DNA from: an uncultured Eubacteriales bacterium
Lineage (GTDB): Bacteria; Bacillota; Clostridia; UMGS1810
Reading direction: 5' to 3'
Length of the DNA stretch: 10,451 bases
Assembly (NCBI GenBank): GCA_900555295.1
Contig: USKN01000049.1
Location: 1 to 10,451, forward strand
How positions within the stretch are numbered: the first letter of the stretch is position 1; every line of letters begins with the position of its first letter. A program made the position numbers and the translations under genes. Shown here piece by piece: positions 1-7,284 of the stretch. The notes below the pieces were generated by a model. It searched no databases. It was not told where the DNA came from and saw nothing but the letters and a program-made list of their open reading frames with translations.

Positions 1-122
1 ACCGTGCCGTCCGCCGATTTGCCAAAATCCGCTCCGCTGTCGGCAAATGCGGATACATTTACCGATATTGCGGCACAAATTAAGCCTATAGCCGCCGCTT
101 TTATTTTATGAGTGTTTTTCAC
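1..122 (-). CDS. 5' end of another exported protein gene (partial, runs off the left edge)
   Basis: An open frame begins at GTG 122 and continues without a stop to base 1, giving 40 complete codons. The translation starts MKNTHKIKAAAIGLICAAIS and continues VNVSAFA|DSGADFGKSADGT. This is a typical signal peptide with a lysine-rich n-region, a hydrophobic core and an AFA cleavage site near residue 27. The start is supported by the G-rich ribosome binding site 6 nt upstream, and no ATG is available in frame. The gap from the preceding stop is only 27 bp, so it belongs to the same unit. The mature domain lies outside the window and its function cannot be judged. Confidence 0.75.
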   Translation of the reverse strand, partial: MKNTHKIKAAAIGLICAAISVNVSAFADSGADFGKSADGT

Positions 123-128
123 AGTCAA

Positions 129-136
129 CCACCCCC
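129..136 (-). promoter_or_regulatory. Ribosome binding site that defines the GTG start of the left-edge gene
   Basis: GGGGGTGG on the minus strand ends 6 nt before GTG 122. It lies in the 27-bp gap after the stop of the 904-aa gene. Its G-richness in an otherwise AT-rich gap makes it a convincing site. Confidence 0.65.
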
Positions 137-149
137 TATTTTGTTAAAT

Positions 150-2864
150 TTATTTGTAAATTAATATAAATTGCATAATGCCGCTTGATGTATAAACAGC
201 AACTTTGGACGCCGAATTTCCGCCTGTTTCGTAGTCTATCAAATCAGCGCTTTTTCCGTTTTGGAGTTTAACGCGCGCACCCTTGTCGTATATAAGAATG
301 TTTGGCGTTGTCATAGAAAACAAAAGTTTGTCATCTTCGCTCAAAGTGTTTGTCGACGGGTCTTTAAGCGCAAGCTCAAAACCTTTGGGGCTTATTCTGT
401 TTATATAACCCGTATATACCTCAACCGCTCTTTTGTTGGGTCTGTCCGACGAATCCGTAACCACTTTTGTCATAAGATGTTCTTTGGTTTCATAGTCATA
501 AAAAATTCTTATGTTTCCTTTGTCTATTTTACCGTCTTTATCCGACCCAAACTGTACAATATCGCCCTCCGATACTGTATATACGATGCCGTTGGTATGT
601 GTGTATTCAACACAGCCGGTATCTTTGCCGTATTTTATTACATCGCCCGTACCCTGTGTAAATGTAAATTTTACAACTTCGTCGCCAAACTCGTCAAGTA
701 CATTTTCAACCGATTTTACAATATACGGACGGCAAGATTCTGAAGTATCGCTGTCGTTTACATCAGTACCCGAATATCCTACCGTAAACACAACAACATC
801 TGCCATCATAGAATTATCTTCAACCGCATATGCTGTGGGATATCTCCAAGCTGTGTTGTTGTAACCCGACTGAAAATCTGATACAAGAATTTGTTTTGCG
901 TCGGTATCTTTTGTGGGAACTACAAATAATGCTGTGTCCACATCAAAAAGAATTTTTGAGTTTATGGAGCTTGCGCTGTTTGAAAACCAGCTCCTTTGCG
1001 CTTCGCCGATACTGCTTATAATATGTAAGCTGTCGTCGGTTTCGTACTTTGCATTGGGGTTTCCGTCCGCCGTGTAGTACGGTGTGTCTATAAAGTTTAT
1101 TTCGTCGTTTGCATTGTATTTTACACGTATAATTTTACCGCGGAAATCTGTGCCGTCGCCGCCGCAAAGCTTGTTTTTAATTACACTGCCCGATGTTTGT
1201 TTAACACCGTCAAGTTTAACGGTATCGGCAACAAAGCTTTCTTTTATTTCTTTGTTATCGAGTACAAGTTTAAGCTTTACTTTGTTTGACATTGCACTGT
1301 TTTCGTCGCCCACCGCGTATAAGTATGCAAAGCGCATACCGTCACCGCCGTTTGTTTTAAAGTATGCAATTTCGCCTTTGCGGTTTAAAGAGAATGTGCC
1401 TGCATCGCCTGCTGCGGGTATGTTTTTGTTTACGGATTTTCTGTAAGCGATATATGCCTTTGCAAAATCCGATAAATCATATTCTTTGTCGCCAACAGTG
1501 TATATGTCATCTCTTATTTCATTAATTGTACCGCTTACCGAATTGGTGCATACAATAACATCGGCATATTTTTCGTCAAGGCTTACGGCAATTTCGGCAA
1601 CATTGTCCTGTATAATCGACGATAATTTCATATCACTGCCGTTTGCATTTTTAACCGAAATATTGTCGGCTTTTGATAAATCGTACTTTTCGTACGCATA
1701 GTACTCTTCACCCGCCGCATTTTTCATTTTAACGGGTACTTTGTTTGTGATAATTTTGTTTTCGGAGTCAACCGAACCGGTTATAACCGTTTTATAGTTT
1801 TTTACAATTACGGTATCGCCTTTTCCGTCGGCACTTTTAATTACTCTTACATATCCGTTTTCGGGAGTCATAAGTTTGTTAAACTCCGCCTCGGTAAGAG
1901 CCTCGTCCGAATGATAATATACATTGTTGTATATAAGTTTAAAATCTTTGCCGAAATATACACTGTGCTCTTTTTCGTTTTCGTCGTAATACGTGTAGCC
2001 GTTGCCTGTGTATCTTATAATATCTTCAGCGTCTATTTGAGTTATATCTCCTATCCCATCATCGGTGTTAATATATATTATATTGTTTCTTGAGCCTTCT
2101 TCTTTATAATAAATCTCAACATATGTACCCAAAAGGTTGGCTGTTTGAGTTAAGTCGAAGTACTCAACACCGTCTATTATTATACGTCCCGGCTGTGTTT
2201 GAGTTTCGCCGTAAAGCGAAGATATACCGTCATCGGTTACCACACCGTCGGTTTTGTAAATGCCGAGTCTTTCGGTCATAAACAGTTTGTTTTTCTTACC
2301 GTCAATCGTCATATCCCATACGTTGTCGGTATTAAGATTAAATTCTGCAAGATTGTATAAAACAATTTGCATATTTTCGCCGTTTATTGTGCCGTCATCA
2401 TTTACATTAACATTTTTAAATATTTTGTTTTTGCCAAGTACCGCCATATAGTCACCGTTCACCACACGGTTTGAATATCCCATTACATTTACAAGTATTT
2501 TTGATACCTCGCCTACTGTAACATCTCTGTCGGGTTCAAAGCAATAATCGTCGGTTCCGTTTACAAATCCCAAGCAATAAAGCATATTAATTGCGTTAAA
2601 ATCCGCACGGTCTTTTGTAACATCGGCAAATATACCGTTAGGCGCAATGTTTACCGTATCGCTCATACCAAGCATTCTTACGGCATAAATTGCAAATTCG
2701 CCCCTTGTTACATTTGTATCTGTTGCCAAATTATCGGTACTTGTAAGTATTTGAGCCGAATTTAAAAATTCGGGAATTTTGTCATACGACACGTCCGCAA
2801 ACGCTGTACCAAGCTGAAGTGCCATTGCCGCCGTAACGGCTACGGATATTATTTTTTTGTTCAT
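150..2864 (-). CDS. Large surface protein with N-terminal, degenerate SLH domains and an unrecognised beta-rich body (904 aa)
   Basis: Exported protein with a signal peptide at about residues 1-23 (MNKKIISV...GTAFA|DV). SLH-like repeats occupy about 26-178. The first keeps VTRGEF (T53-R54). In the second the motif reads VTVGEV (T116-V117), and in the third INGEN (I160-N161-G162), so the conserved arginine is lost in two of three repeats. The remaining 700 or so residues match no domain I can name. They contain recurring short beta units with G-(V/I)-(V/I/S/T) openings and IDG/DGKI/KGEI turns (for example GVVTDDG at 207, GSVDSENK at 363, GTINEIRDD at 445, TGYINRISPKG at 818). This fits a class of long clostridial SLH proteins of unknown function that I recall only in outline. 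No catalytic motif, LPXTG or C-terminal helix is seen. It is coupled to the upstream SLH gene by TAATG and followed after 27 bp by another exported protein gene. Confidence 0.9.
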   Translation of the reverse strand: MNKKIISVAVTAAMALQLGTAFADVSYDKIPEFLNSAQILTSTDNLATDTNVTRGEFAIYAVRMLGMSDTVNIAPNGIFADVTKDRADFNAINMLYCLGFVNGTDDYCFEPDRDVTVGEVSKILVNVMGYSNRVVNGDYMAVLGKNKIFKNVNVNDDGTINGENMQIVLYNLAEFNLNTDNVWDMTIDGKKNKLFMTERLGIYKTDGVVTDDGISSLYGETQTQPGRIIIDGVEYFDLTQTANLLGTYVEIYYKEEGSRNNIIYINTDDGIGDITQIDAEDIIRYTGNGYTYYDENEKEHSVYFGKDFKLIYNNVYYHSDEALTEAEFNKLMTPENGYVRVIKSADGKGDTVIVKNYKTVITGSVDSENKIITNKVPVKMKNAAGEEYYAYEKYDLSKADNISVKNANGSDMKLSSIIQDNVAEIAVSLDEKYADVIVCTNSVSGTINEIRDDIYTVGDKEYDLSDFAKAYIAYRKSVNKNIPAAGDAGTFSLNRKGEIAYFKTNGGDGMRFAYLYAVGDENSAMSNKVKLKLVLDNKEIKESFVADTVKLDGVKQTSGSVIKNKLCGGDGTDFRGKIIRVKYNANDEINFIDTPYYTADGNPNAKYETDDSLHIISSIGEAQRSWFSNSASSINSKILFDVDTALFVVPTKDTDAKQILVSDFQSGYNNTAWRYPTAYAVEDNSMMADVVVFTVGYSGTDVNDSDTSESCRPYIVKSVENVLDEFGDEVVKFTFTQGTGDVIKYGKDTGCVEYTHTNGIVYTVSEGDIVQFGSDKDGKIDKGNIRIFYDYETKEHLMTKVVTDSSDRPNKRAVEVYTGYINRISPKGFELALKDPSTNTLSEDDKLLFSMTTPNILIYDKGARVKLQNGKSADLIDYETGGNSASKVAVYTSSGIMQFILIYK

Positions 2865-4336
2865 TATGCCAACCTCCCCATAATTGTGTTTATTACAACC
2901 GCCGCTTCGGCTCTTGTTGTGTTATCGTTGGGTAAAAAGTTTCCGTCGTCCGAGCCGTTTAAAACTCCCTCGCCCGCAAGTTTTTTAACAGCGTCAGATG
3001 CATAGTCCGATACGTTTGCAAAATCTTTAAAATCACTTCTGTCGGTTGAAAGAGCATACTCTTTGTACAAAAATGCATTGTATACCATTACCGCCATATC
3101 CTCACGCGTAATGTTTTCGCCCGTACCAAACATATTGTTGCCTGTTCCGTTTATAATGCCGCATTTGCTGGCCGCCGCAATGTACGGTGTGTACCAGCCA
3201 TTTTGCGCGTCGGCAAAATTACATACCGCACCGTCGGTTTCTATACCGAGCGATATTACAAGCATTTTGGCAAACTGTTCTCTTGTAACCAAACCGTTGG
3301 GGTTAAATGATCCGTTGCCGTCACCGTTTACAATACCCTTTAAATAAAGTGCTGTTATAGCGTCCGACGCCCAATCAACATCGGCTATATCGCCAAACAC
3401 ATATTTTTTGTCGGTATTTCCCGGAGCAGGACTTACATAACCGTTATCGCCGCTAACACCTTTTATGCCGCCCGATGATTTACTGCCGCCTTTTTTGCCG
3501 CCGTCATCATTTGGGTTTGCGCTTACCTGTGCATACAAAAGTTCTCTCAATGCGTCCGCGTCGGCAACATCTATGCCCATAATTGCCGTACAAACCGCGG
3601 CTTGTTTTTCGCCGTTTAAATTGTTAAATGATGTTAAGTCGGCTTTTGTATATGTTGTATCTGCCAAAAGTACTTTAACATCGTTCCATATTTTGGCATT
3701 CTTAATTTTATTTAAATACTCAATTTCGTCGTTAATATTGTCAATAATTTTTATAAGAGATGTAATTTTAAGGTCGTCCGTCGCTGTATTAATATTTTTA
3801 CGGTTTTCGTCAACACGTTTTTCAAAAATGTTTTTTGTGCGTGTATCAGTAAAAAGTTTTAAATCTGCGCCAAGACCGTTGTTTATTTCGATTACAGCGT
3901 TAAAAAGACTTCCTTTTGCCGTTATGCCGCTTACTATATCGTCAATTGCCGATATCACATCGAATTGCGATACATAATTAAATTCTTTTTCGTACGTACC
4001 GTTTGAGTCGGTTATATAAAATTTGTAAACTCCGCTTTCAAGTCCGCTCATTCCTATTTGCGCCGAATAAGCGCCCGTACCGTACTCGCCTGCCGTAACT
4101 GCAGCGCCTACTGTATATTTGCCGTAATCGGCAAGTGTGTGTTCTCCGTCTACAACAATTACGCTTACATTGCTGTTAAGCTCTTTGTTATTTGATATAC
4201 CGCTTACCGTTACAATACCTTTTGACGCGTCGCTTACTTTAATATCGATATCCGATGCGTCGGCGGCAAAGCCAACACTGTTTGCAAGCATTGTAAAACC
4301 TGCGGTACACGCTAATATACATAATAATTTTTTCAT
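2864..4336 (-). CDS. S-layer homology protein with three C-terminal SLH domains (490 aa)
   Basis: Cell-surface protein predicted to bind the secondary cell wall polymer through SLH domains. Signal peptide is about residues 1-24 (MKKLLCILAC...VGFA|AD). A beta-rich, Ig-like or carbohydrate-binding-like domain follows at about 26-122. Next comes a mostly helical, unrecognised segment at about 124-270 (IDDIVSGITAKGSLFNAVIEIN, FNNLNGEKQAAVCTAIMG). A Gly/Lys/Ser/Pro linker lies at about 273-311. Three SLH repeats run to the end: 312-366 with T351-R-E-Q, 372-425 with T410-R-E-D, and 435-490 with T474-R-A-E. All three keep the TR(A/E)-type motif that in studied SLH trimers contacts the wall polymer, so this protein is probably anchor-competent. 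The stop codon overlaps the next start by one base. As the best-preserved wall anchor in the cluster it could tether its neighbours, but that is inference. Confidence 0.93.
   Translation of the reverse strand: MKKLLCILACTAGFTMLANSVGFAADASDIDIKVSDASKGIVTVSGISNNKELNSNVSVIVVDGEHTLADYGKYTVGAAVTAGEYGTGAYSAQIGMSGLESGVYKFYITDSNGTYEKEFNYVSQFDVISAIDDIVSGITAKGSLFNAVIEINNGLGADLKLFTDTRTKNIFEKRVDENRKNINTATDDLKITSLIKIIDNINDEIEYLNKIKNAKIWNDVKVLLADTTYTKADLTSFNNLNGEKQAAVCTAIMGIDVADADALRELLYAQVSANPNDDGGKKGGSKSSGGIKGVSGDNGYVSPAPGNTDKKYVFGDIADVDWASDAITALYLKGIVNGDGNGSFNPNGLVTREQFAKMLVISLGIETDGAVCNFADAQNGWYTPYIAAASKCGIINGTGNNMFGTGENITREDMAVMVYNAFLYKEYALSTDRSDFKDFANVSDYASDAVKKLAGEGVLNGSDDGNFLPNDNTTRAEAAVVINTIMGRLA
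2873..2879 (-). promoter_or_regulatory. Ribosome binding site embedded in the end of the SLH gene; TAATG coupling
   Basis: GGGGAGG lies inside the last codons of the 490-aa gene (encoding ...IMGRLA) and ends 8 nt before ATG 2864. The TAA stop and the ATG start share base 2864. This arrangement usually means translational coupling, so the two SLH proteins are likely made in linked amounts. Confidence 0.85.
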
Positions 4337-4348
4337 AAAATGCACATT

Positions 4349-4358
4349 TCCTTTCTTT
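4349..4358 (-). promoter_or_regulatory. Ribosome binding site of the 490-aa SLH gene
   Basis: AAAGAAAGGA on the minus strand ends 12 nt before ATG 4336 but only 3 nt before the in-frame GTG at 4345. The wider spacing to ATG is the more workable one, and ATG starts directly on MKK of the signal peptide. The GTG start, which would add three residues, cannot be excluded. Confidence 0.55.
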
Positions 4359-4362
4359 AATA

Positions 4363-7104
4363 TTACTGTAATATATCCGGCAGCTGGAGCGCACCGCTCA
4401 TTGTGCCGTCATCTGTTTGTCCAAATAAAAGGAGCGCCGCTTTTTTGGCTTTTTTGCCAAGTCCGTCAATTTCAAACTCGGGGTATGCAACACCCATAGC
4501 GCTTTTTGTTCCGGGCTTATCCTGTATTTTTAAAAGCTTTTCATTTTCGCCGTAAATCGCAACTGCCGCAATTATCGCACTTTTGGTATACGACGGATTT
4601 ATAAGTTTCATTTTATAATTAATTTTATCGGCTCCGCCAATATCGGCTGCACCGTTTAAATTAAGTACACCGCTTTTTTCGTCAATGTATGCAGTTTGTG
4701 CCTTTTTGGTATTTATTAAAATCTTTTGACCCGATACTGCCTGATAAAATTTATCAACAATCGAGTACGGTTTGCTTATTGCATTTTCGGGATTAATTAC
4801 TACATTATAGTATGTGTTGTACTCAAGTCCCGCGTCAACCTTAATGATGAATGTTTTGTTATTGTCGGTATTCACCGTAATATTGCCGTATACGGGCAAT
4901 GTTTGAGCTACTTCTCCGTTTTCGTCAAGCGTAACTTTTTCAAGTGAAATTGCTTTTTTTACAAGCTGTGCATTTGTATCGTTAAACTCCGTGGGGAACT
5001 CAATGTCTATTGTATTGTTTACATCAATATTTTCAACGCCCGATACAACAGACGCATCGTACTTTTCAATAACCGCCGCATACATATCGTCTACGTATAT
5101 TACGGGAGCTTCTGCCGCATTGGGCGCAACCGCAACTTGGTTTACTATGCCGTAAAAGTTTTCTATATAACCCGATTTAAAAGGAACACCGGCATAGGTG
5201 TTTCTGTTAAAATCGGTTGTTTGAGGTTTGCCGTCCTGTTTGTTATATGTAAGCACCACAGGCTCGCCGTCAATATATTTTTTGTACCAATGTGTGGGGA
5301 ATGCCGCACCTTCGCCGTTATCCGACACATCTACAACGTGTACCGTTTCAAACCATTGTCCCACAGGCAAATCCGAAAATTTATCGGCATACCATTCCGC
5401 CTGCGAATTACCTGTTCTTGAATATGTTTGAACTTTATTGTTTCCCTGTTCCGAAACACGTCTGAATGTTGACACGGTAAAAGTTTCGGTTCCGCCACCG
5501 TTTACCGATACACCATTAATGGATGAGCTGTCACGTCCCGACTCATCGCCCGACGGCAAATTATTAACAGCCTGCGGCTCAATATACATTCTCGACTTAA
5601 CTATAAGCTTTTGCGCATTGGGGGTTTTTTGTTTGCTCCAATCCGTTTTTGCCATTAAAAGCATACTTTCGCCGTTTTTAGCACCCGTATGTCCCGGTGT
5701 GATTTTTACACATTTGTTATCGGGGTTTACAGGGTCCTCGGCAACCGATACTTCGGCGTCCGATAAATTTCCACTTTGGCGAATGTGAAACTCGTCCGGT
5801 TTGTTTAAAAGCCAATTGTCGCCTATGTTGTATTGTTCTATGTTATTATCTATTAAAGTATTAACAACCTTGTACCCGCTTGGGTCAACCGGAGTGGGGT
5901 CGGGGTTGTATTTTTCCATTGTTGTAAATTGTACCGTAAAATCATCACCCATAGATACATAATCGGTATTTACAATATTTTTATCTATTACCAAAGTATA
6001 TGTATTTCCGGGTTTTATTTGTGTAATGTTTGCAAGAGATATTTCGGCATTAATACCGTCATCGCATACAATATTTGCTGCGTTATATTTGTTTTCGCCA
6101 TCGGTAACATACACATTACCGTTTAATGTGTTTGTGTTTACCGCACTCGAAAATTCAATATTAATTGTGTTTTCATCAATATCAAAATCGTTTAATATAT
6201 CGTTCGATGTATTGTTTTGCACTGTAAATCCCGTATCGAATGCGTCAACTTCAAACATTTTTACATCATCAATATATACTGTGGGCGCAGTTCCGTCGTT
6301 TGCCCATTCCTCCGTTACAACTGAATTGATTAATCCATATGCGTTTGTAATAACCGACGAACCCGCCGTGCCGTCATATGATGCGGCATATATTTTATCG
6401 GAAGTGGCGCCGCCCGAAAGCGAAACCGTTACGGGTGTACCGTCAATGTATCTTTTGTAATACGCATTGCCGTTTTCGTCAAATTCAAGCACAACCGCCG
6501 CCTCAAACCACTTATCGGTTAAAAGCGCGGTATCGCTGGCGCCAAAATAATCTGTAGATGCTTTACCCATACGTGAGTACATAACTACCGATTCATCATC
6601 TTTTGATTTACGTCTTACGTTAGACACGGTATATGTGCCGCCTTTAGAGTTATTGGCTATACCGCACAAAACGTTTCTGTCACGTCCGTTTGAGTCTGAT
6701 ACGGGAAGTCCCGATACAGATGAACCGTCAATATAGTATTTCATACTCATAACAAGTTTTTTGTCTGCCGTGGGTGTGTGAATTGCCCCGTTTTTGGTCA
6801 TAAATATTACTCTGTCATAATTGTTGCCGTTTGCTTTTTGCTTATCCACACCCTTAATCATTAACACCTTATTATCGGCATTTTCGGGGTCTTGCGCAAT
6901 TATGGTTTGGGCAGTTGCCGTATCGCCGTTTGTCACTATTTTCCAACCCGACGGCGTTGATGTTTTCCAATTGTCACCTATTGAATAGCTTTCAAAATCG
7001 TCCGATTTATTAAGATATTCAACGTCATCTGCATATACCGCAGTATACGGCACAGATGTTAAAAGCATTATACTTGCCGTTAACGCACTTAAAAAACGTT
7101 TCAT
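4363..7104 (-). CDS. Secreted protein with two duplicated concanavalin/LamG-like modules and Ig-like domains (913 aa)
   Basis: Exported modular protein, likely a binding or adhesion component at the cell surface. Signal peptide is about residues 1-25 (MKRFLSAL...AVYA|DD). Jelly-roll module A is about 36-288, an Ig-like Big_5-type domain about 290-396 (INIEFSSAVN, IKPGNTYTLVID), then a proline-rich linker 399-410. Jelly-roll module B is about 418-674, a second Ig-like domain about 680-790, and a C-terminal beta domain about 793-913 (AAVAIYGENEKLLKI, KKAKKAALLLF). Modules A and B clearly match each other: ExYxIGDNW, GRD, RR, YSR, WFE, KxYIDGxPV, VYxDD. The order resembles the preceding gene, but the N-terminal Ig-like domain is absent and the C-terminal WDS motif has been lost. 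No catalytic motif such as the GH16 ExDxxE is seen, and no SLH or sortase anchor. The stop lies 26 bp before the next start, so the two are probably cotranscribed. Function is inferred only from fold-level features. Confidence 0.88.
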   Translation of the reverse strand: MKRFLSALTASIMLLTSVPYTAVYADDVEYLNKSDDFESYSIGDNWKTSTPSGWKIVTNGDTATAQTIIAQDPENADNKVLMIKGVDKQKANGNNYDRVIFMTKNGAIHTPTADKKLVMSMKYYIDGSSVSGLPVSDSNGRDRNVLCGIANNSKGGTYTVSNVRRKSKDDESVVMYSRMGKASTDYFGASDTALLTDKWFEAAVVLEFDENGNAYYKRYIDGTPVTVSLSGGATSDKIYAASYDGTAGSSVITNAYGLINSVVTEEWANDGTAPTVYIDDVKMFEVDAFDTGFTVQNNTSNDILNDFDIDENTINIEFSSAVNTNTLNGNVYVTDGENKYNAANIVCDDGINAEISLANITQIKPGNTYTLVIDKNIVNTDYVSMGDDFTVQFTTMEKYNPDPTPVDPSGYKVVNTLIDNNIEQYNIGDNWLLNKPDEFHIRQSGNLSDAEVSVAEDPVNPDNKCVKITPGHTGAKNGESMLLMAKTDWSKQKTPNAQKLIVKSRMYIEPQAVNNLPSGDESGRDSSSINGVSVNGGGTETFTVSTFRRVSEQGNNKVQTYSRTGNSQAEWYADKFSDLPVGQWFETVHVVDVSDNGEGAAFPTHWYKKYIDGEPVVLTYNKQDGKPQTTDFNRNTYAGVPFKSGYIENFYGIVNQVAVAPNAAEAPVIYVDDMYAAVIEKYDASVVSGVENIDVNNTIDIEFPTEFNDTNAQLVKKAISLEKVTLDENGEVAQTLPVYGNITVNTDNNKTFIIKVDAGLEYNTYYNVVINPENAISKPYSIVDKFYQAVSGQKILINTKKAQTAYIDEKSGVLNLNGAADIGGADKINYKMKLINPSYTKSAIIAAVAIYGENEKLLKIQDKPGTKSAMGVAYPEFEIDGLGKKAKKAALLLFGQTDDGTMSGALQLPDILQ
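5083..5853 (-). repeat. Duplicated jelly-roll module, copy B (protein repeat)
   Basis: Residues about 418-674 of the 913-aa protein. Landmarks matching copy A are EQYNIGDNW, GRD, TFRRVS, TYSR, QWFE, KKYIDGEPV, FYGIVN and IYVDD. Copy B is a few residues longer around residues 593-606 (DVSDNGEGAAFPTH). Boundaries are approximate. Confidence 0.75.
6241..6999 (-). repeat. Duplicated jelly-roll module, copy A (protein repeat)
   Basis: Residues about 36-288 of the 913-aa protein. It shares the landmarks ESYSIGDNW, GRD, NVRRKS, MYSR, KWFE, KRYIDGTPV, AYGLIN and VYIDD, in the same order and similar spacing, with copy B at 5083-5853. The similarity is at protein level; the DNA has diverged. Boundaries are approximate. 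Confidence 0.75.
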
Positions 7105-7110
7105 TATCGT

Positions 7111-7116
7111 ACCTCC
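7111..7116 (-). promoter_or_regulatory. Strong ribosome binding site that selects the start of the second gene
   Basis: GGAGGT ends 6 nt before ATG 7104. The reading frame stays open upstream to 7230, but that extension runs through the hairpin and lacks a ribosome binding site. ATG 7104 is followed at once by a signal peptide. Confidence 0.85.
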
Positions 7117-7180
7117 GTATGTAAATTTGTGTTTTTGTTTTAAGAAATGCTTATTTTTACCTGTTTTACAATTTAAATCA

Positions 7181-7209
7181 TCTATATTTATTTGTTTTAT
7201 AAAGTTCAA
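7181..7209 (-). promoter_or_regulatory. Possible sigma-A promoter for the second gene
   Basis: On the minus strand TTGAAC (7209-7204) is followed after exactly 17 bp by TATAGA (7186-7181). Each hexamer matches the consensus at its first four positions. It lies just downstream of the hairpin, and transcription would start near 7174, leaving a leader of about 70 nt. The region is AT-rich, so a chance match is quite possible. Confidence 0.35.
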
Positions 7210-7252
7210 TATGACCGAACCCGAACTCAAAAGAGTTCAAGTTCGGTCATAT
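7209..7252 (-). promoter_or_regulatory. 20-bp intergenic RNA hairpin, possible attenuator, processing or stability element
   Basis: An inverted repeat sits between the stop of the first gene and the start of the second. Outer arms of 12 nt (ATATGACCGAAC and its exact complement) and inner arms of 6 nt (GAACTC/GAGTTC) flank a 4-nt loop. The two positions between the arms read UU opposite GG in minus-strand RNA, so they form U-G wobble pairs and give a continuous 20-bp stem with a UUUU loop. In plus-strand RNA the same positions are C opposite A and do not pair. The element therefore appears to act in the transcript that carries the genes. The sequence after the stem (TGAACTTTATAAAAC) has no solid U-tract, so it is not a textbook terminator. 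Partial termination or a processed 3' end is possible. Confidence 0.75.
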
Positions 7253-7284
7253 AATTATTTTGTTTTATTATGCATTATTTGGTT

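Noticed and set aside
4445..4460. TTGGC-N6-GCCAA hairpin next to T-runs near the end of the 913-aa gene
   Set aside because: It is inside coding sequence, where Ala and Lys codons (KKAKKAA) produce it, and in the sense RNA it is not followed by a U-tract. A similar accident occurs at the matching KAKK of the first gene near 7360-7377.
7105..7230. Upstream extension of the 913-aa gene to a start at 7230
   Set aside because: It would read through the hairpin, has no ribosome binding site and would put 42 non-signal residues before a typical signal peptide. ATG 7104 has GGAGGT at 6 nt.
7209..7252. Calling the intergenic hairpin a canonical Rho-independent terminator
   Set aside because: In the direction of the genes the stem is followed by TGAACTTTATAAAAC rather than a run of U. 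The T-rich side lies on the plus strand, where no gene ends nearby and the stem has C-A mismatches.
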